A DNA stretch of 11,457 nt from an uncultured Peptococcaceae bacterium (GCA_937976375.1 CALJRU010000016.1:1-11457); one strand, 5' to 3'. Positions 1 through 6,487 are shown, counted from the stretch's first letter. Program-made: numbers and translations. The notes: a model not told the origin generated them from the sequence alone.

Positions 1-200
1 ACTGCCTGAGAAAATCTTATAATATTTCACTGTCCTATTGACGGGATGCGCACCACAGTCTCGAGGTTAACAATCTCGAGCATCCGCACCAGAGGCATTG
101 ATCATAAAATTGGGGAGCATTTTGATAGCCGAAACACATGAAATGCTCCCTATAACATTTTTACGACAGCTTTGGCGTTGGTCGTTGTCTGCTGCGCGCA
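1..200. other. Gene-free left edge with two hairpins (possible small RNA or 3' end)
   Basis: I see no credible coding region here. On the plus strand a perfect TATAAT lies at 18-23; its -35 would fall just outside the window. Downstream, GGATGC (44-49) can pair with GCATCC (80-85), enclosing a CTCGAG/CTCGAG hairpin (60-65 with 75-80). A second, 10-bp hairpin (113-122 with 141-150) follows and ends in an AT-rich run with TTTTT at 158-162, which looks like an intrinsic terminator. A promoter, structured body and terminator together would fit a ~130-nt RNA. It matches no riboswitch or RNA family that I can recall, so this is an inference only. Confidence 0.3.
113..162 (+). terminator. Possible rho-independent terminator
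   Basis: A 10-bp perfect stem, GGGAGCATTT (113-122) with AAATGCTCCC (141-150), encloses an 18-nt loop. It is followed by an AT-rich stretch ending in five T at 158-162. The loop is long and the T run starts 7 nt after the stem, so efficiency is uncertain. Confidence 0.4.
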
Positions 201-201
201 A

Positions 202-237
202 AAGGGGCTGCCGCTTATTGATCAGCGGCAGCCCCTT
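202..237 (-). terminator. Terminator downstream of the carbonic anhydrase gene
   Basis: A 14-bp perfect stem (202-215 with 224-237) rich in G and C encloses an 8-nt loop. Read on the minus strand it ends in TTTT (203-200). It lies 13 nt past the carbonic anhydrase stop codon and is the obvious end of that transcript. The T run is short, but the stem is very stable. Confidence 0.8.
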
Positions 238-249
238 CGACTGCAATGA

Positions 250-816
250 TTATTCAATGGCTTCTGCAGCATGGTCGCAAACCAGCGTCATGGCGCCGGT
301 GTAGCTGTCCATCACATAGCCGGACACATGCACGTCCTTTGGCACCAGCGGGTGATTGACGACAACTTCCACCGATTCTGCAACGGATTTTTCCACCGTT
401 TCAAAGCCAGCAAGCCAGCGTTCAAAATCAATGCCGCAATAGCGCATGAGATCAATGGCACGCTGCGTGACCCCGCGCTTTTTCATTTCTTCCAGCATCC
501 CGTCGCTGTCGATATGGCTGACACCACAGTCGGTGTGGCCGATGACCATGATTTCTTCCACACCCAGTTCATAAATAGCAATAAGCAAACTGCGCATGGC
601 GCTGCCAAATGGGCTGGAGATCACGCCGCCAGCGTTCTTGATGATCTTTGCATCGCCGTTCTTAATGCCAAGCGCTGCCGGCAGCAGTTCAATCAGCCGC
701 GTATCCATGCAAGTCACGATGGCCAGCTTTTTATTCGGATATTTGTCAGTGGCAAACTGTTCGTAGTCTTTGTTCGCCACAAATTGTTTGTTGTACGCAA
801 GAATCTCTTCGATCAT
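250..816 (-). CDS. Beta-class carbonic anhydrase
   Basis: A 188-residue cytoplasmic zinc enzyme that interconverts CO2 and bicarbonate. Bicarbonate feeds carboxylases and helps pH balance. The zinc-site motifs of the beta class are visible: CMDTR (Cys36, with the Asp38-Arg40 pair) and GHTDCG (His94, Cys97). The GG-x6-GSAMRSL stretch around residues 63-78 and the compact length fit the short bacterial beta carbonic anhydrases. The ATG at 816 is preceded by AGGAAGGG (823-830). The gene stands alone with its own promoter (877-905) and terminator (202-237), so it is probably monocistronic. Family assignment is secure; the physiological role is inferred. Confidence 0.93.
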   Translation of the reverse strand: MIEEILAYNKQFVANKDYEQFATDKYPNKKLAIVTCMDTRLIELLPAALGIKNGDAKIIKNAGGVISSPFGSAMRSLLIAIYELGVEEIMVIGHTDCGVSHIDSDGMLEEMKKRGVTQRAIDLMRYCGIDFERWLAGFETVEKSVAESVEVVVNHPLVPKDVHVSGYVMDSYTGAMTLVCDHAAEAIE

Positions 817-876
817 GAATTACCCTTCCTTTTCCAATAAAATAACTGCCGTCCGCGCAGCAGAATTTTTCTTTCT

Positions 877-905
877 AGTGTAGAACAAAGCCCGTGGTTT
901 TTCAA
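877..905 (-). promoter_or_regulatory. Promoter of the carbonic anhydrase gene
   Basis: On the minus strand, TTGAAA (-35, 905-900) and TACACT (-10, 882-877) are separated by exactly 17 nt. The start of transcription should fall near 870, giving a leader of about 55 nt before the ATG at 816. Confidence 0.7.
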
Positions 906-969
906 GGCAAGATGCCTGCGCCAAAAAATCCTGATACACGCTCGCTGAAGCAAACAACTGGCACACAGG

Positions 970-1024
970 AAAGTACCGCACCTCAAGGTACGTACTTTGC
1001 TTTTTGCTTCATTCTTGTTATGAT
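970..1024 (+). promoter_or_regulatory. Candidate MATE promoter with overlapping GTAC dyad
   Basis: TTGCTT (997-1002) and TATGAT (1019-1024), 16 nt apart, resemble a sigma-A promoter. Directly upstream, and touching the -35, is an inverted repeat AAAGTAC (970-976) / GTACTTT (992-998). An overlapping smaller dyad GTACC (973-977) / GGTAC (987-991) shares its half-sites, so GTAC occurs three times in 23 bases. This looks like a regulator-binding site, but the protein is unknown. Confidence 0.4.
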
Positions 1025-1137
1025 GGTCATGCTGCCTTGTATGATTGCGCTGAAAAAACACAGCTGCAAAGACAGTTTTATTTCAAAGAAAGGTCGAAAG
1101 CGACGGCTTCCCAGCTTGTCTGCTTCATATATTGACA

Positions 1138-2526
1138 ATGTCTCACGTTCATTCAACAGAAAAACTGCTGGAAGAAACCAGCATTCGCAGGCTGATTCTC
1201 CAACTTGGCATTCCCGCCATGCTGGGCCAATTCTTCAACATTCTCTACAGCATTGTAGATAGAATCTTCGTTGGCAAGATTCCCGGCGTCGGAGAGACGG
1301 CGCTGGCCAGCATCGGTGTCTGTGCGCCGGCGCTGACTGCTGTGTCTGCCTTCGCCTACATGGTTGGCATCGGCGGCGCTTCCAGCATGAGCATCTTATT
1401 GGGTCGCAAGGACTCGACGCGCGCCAAAGCCATGCTGGGCAACGCCGTGTTTCTCCTTCTGTTCATTTCCATGATGGTAACCGCACTGCTGCTCCTGGTC
1501 AAGCGGCCCTTTCTCTATATCTTGGGCTGCAGCGATGCCATGTATCCCTATGCATCGATCTATTTCACCATTGCAGTTTCCGGCACGCTGGCCTCCCTTC
1601 TCGGCACCGGTCTGAACCAATTCCTGCTAGCGCAGGGCTTTGCCAAGCCCGGTATGATCTCAGTGGTGCTGGGCGCTGTGATCAATGCCTGCCTGGACCC
1701 GCTCCTGATTTTCGGCTGCGGCATGGGCGTCGCTGGTGCTGCCGTCGCCACAGTGATCGCCCAATGCTGTATGGCAGCCTACGTCATCTGGCAGCTCTGC
1801 AGCGACAAAGTGGCCATTCGTTTCCATTTCTGTCGCCCTCAGTGGACCCTGTGCCGCCGCATACTCGCCATCGGTTCAATGTCCTTTTTGATCACCATCC
1901 TCGACAACCTCATCATCATCCTGCTCAACATCATGCTGCGCCAATACGGCGGTGCCAGCGGCGATCAGCTGATCACCTGTGCCACCATTGTGCAAAGTTT
2001 CCTAACCATCGTGTTCTGCCCAGCACAAGGCATCATCACCGGCTGCAGCACCATTTTCAGCTATCACTACGGCGCCGGCCATTACCAGAAAATCCGCCAG
2101 ACGTTTCTCGGTGTGTTCGTGCTCTGCGCTCTCTATATCGGCGCGCTGCAGATCGCTGTGCAGCTGGCACCGCACTTTTTCGTCGGTCTCTTCCTGCCGG
2201 AAGGCGCCTTGAGCCAGCAGGCCGCCGACAGCCTGCGCCTGTACACTCTTGCCCTGCTCGGCGTGGCGGTGCAGTATGCCCTCGTCGACGGGCTCACCGC
2301 CATGGGCAAAGTGCGCTGGGCCTTTCCTCTGTCGGTGTTTCGAAAAATCGTCTACGTCCTCTGCCTGTTTGTGCTGCCAAATCTTTTGGACATCCGCTAT
2401 ATTTTCTCCGCCGGAAGCATCTCCGACGCCATCGGCGCCACCTTCAGCGCCGTGGTCTTTTTCCTGTTCATCGTCCCACATTTAAAGAAAGAACTTGCTC
2501 AAACACCATCCATCAATCAGCCATAA
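1138..2526 (+). CDS. MATE family multidrug/cation efflux transporter
   Basis: About 462 residues, the usual length for the multidrug and toxic compound extrusion family. These proteins export cationic or amphipathic compounds in exchange for Na+ or H+. The N-terminal stretch with IPAMLGQFF and YSIVDRIFVG is the typical first membrane helix of the family. The rest is a run of hydrophobic helices compatible with twelve membrane segments in two related halves; GMGVAGAAVATVIAQ near residue 200 is a typical family sequence. I chose ATG 1138; an in-frame TTG lies 6 nt earlier at 1132. Neither has a recognisable Shine-Dalgarno sequence. The gene is alone on its strand and shares a two-way terminator with the facing asparaginase gene. 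The substrate cannot be told from sequence. Confidence 0.9.
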   Translation: MSHVHSTEKLLEETSIRRLILQLGIPAMLGQFFNILYSIVDRIFVGKIPGVGETALASIGVCAPALTAVSAFAYMVGIGGASSMSILLGRKDSTRAKAMLGNAVFLLLFISMMVTALLLLVKRPFLYILGCSDAMYPYASIYFTIAVSGTLASLLGTGLNQFLLAQGFAKPGMISVVLGAVINACLDPLLIFGCGMGVAGAAVATVIAQCCMAAYVIWQLCSDKVAIRFHFCRPQWTLCRRILAIGSMSFLITILDNLIIILLNIMLRQYGGASGDQLITCATIVQSFLTIVFCPAQGIITGCSTIFSYHYGAGHYQKIRQTFLGVFVLCALYIGALQIAVQLAPHFFVGLFLPEGALSQQAADSLRLYTLALLGVAVQYALVDGLTAMGKVRWAFPLSVFRKIVYVLCLFVLPNLLDIRYIFSAGSISDAIGATFSAVVFFLFIVPHLKKELAQTPSINQP

Positions 2527-2551
2527 CAACAGGCGCTAAAAATGCCTGCAA

Positions 2552-2579
2552 AAAAGACACGGCGGCTGCCGTGTCTTTT
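2552..2579. terminator. Bidirectional terminator between MATE and asparaginase genes
   Basis: AAAAGACACGGC (2552-2563) pairs perfectly with GCCGTGTCTTTT (2568-2579) around a 4-nt loop. The A/T flanks make it work on both strands. It starts 25 nt after the MATE stop and ends 7 nt before the asparaginase stop on the opposite strand. Confidence 0.85.
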
Positions 2580-2586
2580 CTTATGC

Positions 2587-3591
2587 TCATTCATTGAACG
2601 TATAGAGAATATCCTGTGCCACTGGTGTATAAAATGCTTGGCGCAGTGCTTCGTAGGACAGGTCTTGCGACAAAAGCCACATGAGCTTGGTGACCACTGC
2701 TTCGATGGTCATGTCCCACGCCTGCATGACGTCGTAAGCCGCCATGGCTTTGCGCCCCACTTCGTAGACCCCCAGGTCACTGCCTTCGAGCATGGCCTGA
2801 GTGGCCACCACCACATGACAGCCGCGTTCTTTCAGACTTTGGAGTTTTTCCAGGAAGTTGCGCTGATCAGCAAACGGTAGGCCGCCGGAGCCATAGCTTT
2901 CGATGACCACCGCTCGGTAATGCTCACCGATGTAATCGAGAATGCCAGGGTCCATGCCAGGAATCAGCTTGAGCAGAAACACCTCTGGCAGCATATCATG
3001 ATAGAACGTCACCGGCCTTTCATCGTGGAACGTCATATACTGGACGATGCGGCCCTGATCGACAAGCGCCACTTCCGGGTAATTGATGCTGGAAAAGGCT
3101 TCGTAGCTTTTTGTTTTCAGTTTCTTGGCTCGGGTGCCGAGGATGACACGTCCTGAGAATACCACGAAGACACCGCCGGATTGCTGCTGGCTGGCAAAGC
3201 AGAGCGCATCCAAGAGGTTCTTTTTCGCATCGGTGATCGGTGCCAACAGCGGCTTTTGAGCGCCCGTGAGCACGATGGGCTTGTTGGCATGTTGAATAAG
3301 ATAAGACAAGGCTGCTGCTGTATAGGCCATGGTGTCGGTGCCATGGGTGATGACAAAGCCGTCATAAGCGTCGTAATGGTCTTCGATGGTCTTGGCCATG
3401 AGAAGCCATTGTTCAGGCTGCACGTTGGTGCTATCGATGTTCAACAGCTGCACCGTGTCTATGGTGCAGAACGCGGCCGCTTCCGGCACGCTCTCGTACA
3501 ATTCCTGAGAAGTGATGCCTGGCGCCAGCCCCTGCGCTGTTTTGGTGGAAGCGATGGTGCCGCCGGTGGCAATGAGAAGGATTTTTTGCAC
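2587..3591 (-). CDS. ansA: Type I (cytoplasmic) L-asparaginase
   Basis: A 334-residue asparaginase that hydrolyses L-asparagine to aspartate and ammonia. The two active-site signatures are both present: ATGGTIAS near the N-terminus (catalytic Thr12) and THGTDTMAYTA (Thr85-Asp86). There is no signal peptide and the length fits the cytoplasmic AnsA type. I start at GTG 3591 because AAAGGAGC (3598-3605) sits 7 nt upstream and the protein then begins with the family's usual first strand, QKILLIATGG. The open frame continues to 3726, but that part overlaps the -10 box and transcription start, so it is not translated. The gene has its own promoter and probably forms a single-gene unit. Confidence 0.93.
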   Translation of the reverse strand: MQKILLIATGGTIASTKTAQGLAPGITSQELYESVPEAAAFCTIDTVQLLNIDSTNVQPEQWLLMAKTIEDHYDAYDGFVITHGTDTMAYTAAALSYLIQHANKPIVLTGAQKPLLAPITDAKKNLLDALCFASQQQSGGVFVVFSGRVILGTRAKKLKTKSYEAFSSINYPEVALVDQGRIVQYMTFHDERPVTFYHDMLPEVFLLKLIPGMDPGILDYIGEHYRAVVIESYGSGGLPFADQRNFLEKLQSLKERGCHVVVATQAMLEGSDLGVYEVGRKAMAAYDVMQAWDMTIEAVVTKLMWLLSQDLSYEALRQAFYTPVAQDILYTFNE

Positions 3592-3607
3592 GTTGCTGCT
3601 CCTTTCG

Positions 3608-3634
3608 TATAACTGGTCAATATGACTCATTATA
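3608..3634. promoter_or_regulatory. Candidate operator over the asparaginase -10 box and start site
   Basis: TATAA (3608-3612) mirrors TTATA (3630-3634), and GTCA (3616-3619) mirrors TGAC (3623-3626), all about the same centre at 3621. The right outer arm lies within the -10 hexamer, so a bound protein would block transcription. The nested symmetry is visible in the sequence; the function as an operator is inferred, and the regulator is unknown. Confidence 0.4.
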
Positions 3635-3657
3635 GCTTTTTCAGCGCCGGGCGTAAA
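3629..3657 (-). promoter_or_regulatory. ansA: Promoter of the asparaginase gene
   Basis: On the minus strand, TTTACG (-35, 3657-3652) and a perfect TATAAT (-10, 3634-3629) are 17 nt apart. Transcription should begin near 3622, leaving a ~31-nt leader before the GTG at 3591. This supports the downstream start for the asparaginase gene. Confidence 0.7.
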
Positions 3658-3689
3658 GAAAAAATCCCAGCAAGGCAGGACCACAAACA

Positions 3690-3724
3690 GCAAAGCCGCA
3701 GGCATCAACTGCCTGCAGCTTTGC
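3690..3724 (-). terminator. Terminator of the aminotransferase-LysR unit
   Basis: A 14-bp stem (3690-3703 with 3711-3724) encloses a 7-nt loop. On the minus strand the single irregular pair is a U-G wobble, whereas on the plus strand it would be a C-A mismatch, so the hairpin suits leftward transcripts. It begins about 55 nt past the LysR stop. The tail after the stem (TGTTTGT) is only moderately T-rich. Confidence 0.55.
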
Positions 3725-3778
3725 AATCTATTACACTATGGCTTTGCAGCGCGTTTTCAAAAGAGACGCCGAGCGCAT

Positions 3779-4687
3779 TTAGCGCGCCTGATCTTTGAAC
3801 GCCTTCAGTTCTTCCACGTACAATTCGCCCAGTGGGCTCAGCGGCATGGCTTTCTGCTTGATGTAGCCGATGGTCATGGTTTCGTTGCTGTCCAGCGGCA
3901 GCGCTGTGTAATCGCCGCCATTGAGCTCGGCACAAATAATGCCGGAGCACAGAGTGAACGCGTTCAGGCCGCGCATCATGTTGAGACAGGTGGCGCGGTC
4001 GTCGGCCTTGATGACACGCTTGTAATGATAGGTGCTGAGGATTTCCTCCGCCAGATAGAAAGCGTTGTTCTCCCCCTGCTCAAACGACAGGCAGGGGTAT
4101 TCGGCCAAATCATCCAGCGTCAAAAGATCGCGTCCTGCCAGCGGGTGGCCTTTCCAGAGATACACATAGGCGTGGCAGTCAAAGAGAGGCGTAAACGACA
4201 GCCCTTTCTCACGCAGCATCTTCATCAGCACTTGTTCGTTGAAGGCGTTGCGGTAAAGCACGCCAAGCTCACTGTCAAAGCGGCGCACATGCTCGATGAC
4301 CTCGTAGGTTTTCGTCTCATGCACGGCAAATTCGTACTCGTCCATGCCGAAACGTTCCACCAGCCGCATGAACGCCTGCACAGCAAAGGAATAATGCTGC
4401 ATCGACACAGAAAACCGCTTGCGCACCGGCGCACCACTGAGGTAACGCGCATCGATCAGCGCATACTGCGCCATCAGCTGGCGCGCATAACCTAAGAATT
4501 CATTGCCGGCCGCCGTCACGGTGATGCCTTTGTTGCTGCGCATGAAAATCGTCAGTCCGATTTCTTTCTCAAGATCGCGCACCGCCGCCGACAGGCTCGG
4601 TTGAGAAATGAACAGTGCCGCCGCAGCCTGATTCATGGAGCGCTTGTCGGCAACCATGAGCACATATTTGAGTTGCTGCAGGGTCAC
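3779..4687 (-). CDS. LysR family transcriptional regulator
   Basis: A 302-residue regulator of standard LysR length. Residues 1-60 form the winged helix-turn-helix (LKYVLMVADKRSMNQAAAAL, then SQPSLSAAVRDLEKEIG), followed by the linker helix and a two-part effector-binding domain (about 90-300). The start is a GTG at 4687, with AAAGGA (4698-4703) lying inside the end of the aminotransferase gene 10 nt upstream. Only 4 nt separate the aminotransferase stop from this start, so the two genes are almost certainly co-transcribed and perhaps translationally coupled. This differs from the common divergent LysR arrangement. The effector and targets are unknown; control of the aminotransferase unit is a reasonable guess. 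Confidence 0.9.
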   Translation of the reverse strand: MTLQQLKYVLMVADKRSMNQAAAALFISQPSLSAAVRDLEKEIGLTIFMRSNKGITVTAAGNEFLGYARQLMAQYALIDARYLSGAPVRKRFSVSMQHYSFAVQAFMRLVERFGMDEYEFAVHETKTYEVIEHVRRFDSELGVLYRNAFNEQVLMKMLREKGLSFTPLFDCHAYVYLWKGHPLAGRDLLTLDDLAEYPCLSFEQGENNAFYLAEEILSTYHYKRVIKADDRATCLNMMRGLNAFTLCSGIICAELNGGDYTALPLDSNETMTIGYIKQKAMPLSPLGELYVEELKAFKDQAR

Positions 4688-4691
4688 GCAC

Positions 4692-5852
4692 TCACATTCC
4701 TTTCATGGCTTCGAGGCGATTCAGGGCCGCTTCCAAGGTGGCATCCTGCTTTGCAAAATGGAAGCGAATGAGGTTGTTCACCGGCTCGTTAAAGAAACTC
4801 GAGCCTGGCACAGCGCCAACGCCAACATCTTTGGCCAAGCGTTCGCAGAACGCCAAGTCGGTTTCATCTTTGTGCAGGAAGCGCGTCACATCCACGAGCA
4901 CATAGTAAGCCCCTTCCGGCTCGATGAAATCCAAACCGATGTCGCGCAGGCCCTTCAGAAACAGATCTTTCATGTGGGTATAGTGAGCCTGCAGCGCCTG
5001 ATAATACTCGTCGCCGAAACGCAGCCCGACGACTGCAGCTTCCATCAATGGCGCTGCTGCACCAACCGTGAGGAAATCGTGCACTTTCTTAACACGATCG
5101 ATGATCACTGGCGAAGCGATGACATAGCCCAGGCGCCAGCCAGTGATGGAATAGGTTTTGGACAGCGAGCTGCAGATGATCGTGCGTTCACGCATGCCTG
5201 GCAGCGTCGCCAGATAAGCGTGTTCATACGGCGCATAGACGATATGCTCGTACACTTCATCGGTGATCACATACGCATCGTACTTGATGGCCAAATCGGC
5301 AATCACTGCCAGCTCTTCGCGGCTGAACACCTTGCCGCTTGGGTTGGCTGGATTGCAGAGAATCAGCGCCTTGGCACCTTGACGGAAAGCATCTTCCAGC
5401 ACCTCCGCGTCAAAGCGGAAGGTTGGCGGAATCAGCGGCACGTAGATGGGTTCTGCACCAGAAAGGATGGCGTCGGCACCATAGTTTTCGTAAAATGGCG
5501 AGAACACCACGACCTTGTCGCCAGGATTCACCACGCACATCATAGCTGCCATCATGGCTTCGGTGCTGCCGCAGGTGACGACGATCTCTGTGTCGGGATC
5601 AACCGTCATGCCAGAGAAATGTTTCTGTTTATCCGCCAGTGCTTCGCGGAAATTCTGCGCACCCCAGGTCAGCGCGTACTGATGAGGTCCTTCCTGTGCC
5701 ACCTCAGCCAAACGTGCCGTTAATGCCTGCGGCGGATCGAAATCTGGAAAGCCCTGAGAAAGGTTGATGGCATCGTATTGGTTGGAAATTCTTGTCATGC
5801 GGCGGATCACCGAATCGGTGAAGCTCGCCGTTCTATTGCTCAATTCACGCAT
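4692..5852 (-). CDS. PLP-dependent class I/II aminotransferase
   Basis: A 386-residue fold-type I aminotransferase that moves an amino group between an amino acid and a 2-oxo acid using pyridoxal phosphate. Visible signatures are NLSQGFPDF (30-38), CNPANPSGK (166-174), TDEVY (Asp198, Tyr201), SSLSKTYSITGWRLGY with the Schiff-base lysine Lys232, and LIRFHFA with the carboxylate-binding Arg363. The NLSQGFPDF start is typical of the subgroup with kynurenine/glutamine transaminases and methionine aminotransferase YbdL, so aromatic, methionine or glutamine substrates are plausible. The sequence alone does not settle this. The ATG at 5852 has GAGG 9 nt upstream. It is the first gene of a two-gene unit with the LysR regulator. 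Confidence 0.9.
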   Translation of the reverse strand: MRELSNRTASFTDSVIRRMTRISNQYDAINLSQGFPDFDPPQALTARLAEVAQEGPHQYALTWGAQNFREALADKQKHFSGMTVDPDTEIVVTCGSTEAMMAAMMCVVNPGDKVVVFSPFYENYGADAILSGAEPIYVPLIPPTFRFDAEVLEDAFRQGAKALILCNPANPSGKVFSREELAVIADLAIKYDAYVITDEVYEHIVYAPYEHAYLATLPGMRERTIICSSLSKTYSITGWRLGYVIASPVIIDRVKKVHDFLTVGAAAPLMEAAVVGLRFGDEYYQALQAHYTHMKDLFLKGLRDIGLDFIEPEGAYYVLVDVTRFLHKDETDLAFCERLAKDVGVGAVPGSSFFNEPVNNLIRFHFAKQDATLEAALNRLEAMKGM

Positions 5853-5887
5853 GAATCATTGCCTCGTTTCTTACTGATTTTGTTGGT

Positions 5888-5917
5888 AAAAAACGCTGCT
5901 CCCACTGGGAACAGCGT
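5888..5917 (-). terminator. Terminator-like hairpin in front of the aminotransferase gene
   Basis: On the minus strand, ACGCTGTTCCC (5917-5907) pairs with GGGAGCAGCGT (5903-5893) with one T-G wobble and a tight 3-nt loop. It runs directly into six T (5893-5888). It is a convincing intrinsic terminator by shape. It may end transcripts of the small gene at 5976-6284. Because a good promoter lies just upstream of it (5933-5961), it may instead act as a leader attenuator for the aminotransferase-LysR unit. Confidence 0.75.
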
Positions 5918-5932
5918 ATCGCTATCTACTAA

Positions 5933-5961
5933 ATAATATGCTTTTCATAGGAATTGTGCAA
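5933..5961 (-). promoter_or_regulatory. Candidate promoter of the aminotransferase-LysR unit
   Basis: On the minus strand, TTGCAC (-35, 5961-5956) and TATTAT (-10, 5938-5933) are separated by exactly 17 nt. Transcription would start near 5926, only ~9 nt before the hairpin at 5917-5893. No equally good promoter is visible in the 35 nt between the hairpin and the start codon. Confidence 0.55.
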
Positions 5962-5975
5962 GCCTTTTTCACCGT

Positions 5976-6284
5976 TCACGCCTCAACCTGCAGTTTCTCG
6001 AGCATTTCTGACAGCATCTGCTGTTTCAGCGGCGTTAGCGCTTCAGGCTTGTAGACCACGCCAACCTCACACCACCAGTCAAAATCACGCACGCGCAGCG
6101 GTTTCAGCTGCTTCTTCCATTCGCCGCCGCTGTTGTAAGCCTCCTCCGGCATGGTCGTGACACCATCGTTGGCCACGAGATAAAGCAAACGATGCTTGGG
6201 ATTGCTGATGATCTCCACATCTCGCTCGTAACCATACTCCTCCAGCAGGCGATACACATGATCCACACACTGATTGAGCCGCAT
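5976..6284 (-). CDS. Small protein resembling the C-terminal part of a LysR effector domain
   Basis: A 102-residue protein with no membrane segment or signal peptide. Its order of elements (GYERDVEII, then LLYLVANDGVTTMPEEA, a basic strand, and a final helix LTPLKQQMLSEMLEKL) follows the closing part of LysR substrate-binding domains, where a G-V-x-x-x-P turn precedes the last strands and helix. It can be laid against the end of the LysR protein at 3779-4687. There is no DNA-binding domain, and none can be found upstream. I start at ATG 6284 because GGAGGG (6291-6296) lies 6 nt before it; the open frame reaches 6356 but without an SD. An extended -10 promoter lies just upstream, so it looks expressed. 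It may be a remnant of a regulator or a free-standing ligand-binding or partner protein. Confidence 0.6.
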   Translation of the reverse strand: MRLNQCVDHVYRLLEEYGYERDVEIISNPKHRLLYLVANDGVTTMPEEAYNSGGEWKKQLKPLRVRDFDWWCEVGVVYKPEALTPLKQQMLSEMLEKLQVEA

Positions 6285-6323
6285 GGTCGTCCCTCCGTTT
6301 CCTGCCAAATTCGTTCTAATGAC

Positions 6324-6332
6324 AGTATAGCA
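6324..6332 (-). promoter_or_regulatory. Extended -10 promoter of the small LysR-like gene
   Basis: On the minus strand, TGCTATACT (6332-6324) is an extended -10 element. The -35 region (TGTTTT at 17-nt spacing) is weak. The start would be near 6317, about 33 nt before the ATG at 6284. It is back to back with the apbE promoter. Confidence 0.45.
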
Positions 6333-6409
6333 AAGATCCCCGCTTGAAAACAGCAACAGCAGCAGGCGCGGTTATAGAAAAACAATAAGCAAAATGCCAT
6401 AGGTTTCTC

Positions 6410-6438
6410 TTGACACCTTTTCACGACGATGCTATGTT
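6410..6438 (+). promoter_or_regulatory. Promoter of the apbE operon
   Basis: A consensus TTGACA (6410-6415) is followed after 17 nt by TATGTT (6433-6438), preceded by TGC, which makes an extended -10. Transcription should start near 6445, giving a ~43-nt leader before the apbE start. Confidence 0.75.
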
Positions 6439-6487
6439 AAAATACAGAACGCAATAAGCTATAACTAACTTTCGTGGAGGTTTCACT

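Noticed and set aside
44..91. tRNA-like element (acceptor-like GGATGC/GCATCC and CCGCACCA)
   Set aside because: Only ~48 nt, with no D or anticodon arm and no proper T-loop consensus, so it is not a tRNA.
271..840. A 189-codon plus-strand frame over the carbonic anhydrase
   Set aside because: His/Phe-rich antisense shadow with no ribosome-binding site; the minus-strand frame carries the zinc motifs.
817..1137. Known riboswitch or T-box before the carbonic anhydrase or MATE genes
   Set aside because: I found no recognisable conserved core of common classes (TPP, SAM, PreQ1, guanidine, T-box).
1764..2597. A 277-codon frame within the MATE gene
   Set aside because: Arg/Pro/His-rich out-of-frame shadow that runs through the downstream terminator.
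3592..3726. N-terminal extension of the asparaginase (45 residues)
   Set aside because: The extension crosses the -10 box and the terminator of the previous unit; a well-placed AAAGGAG supports GTG 3591 instead.
4635..5723. A 362-codon open frame on the plus strand
   Set aside because: It is the antisense shadow of the aminotransferase, which shows all PLP-site motifs on the minus strand.
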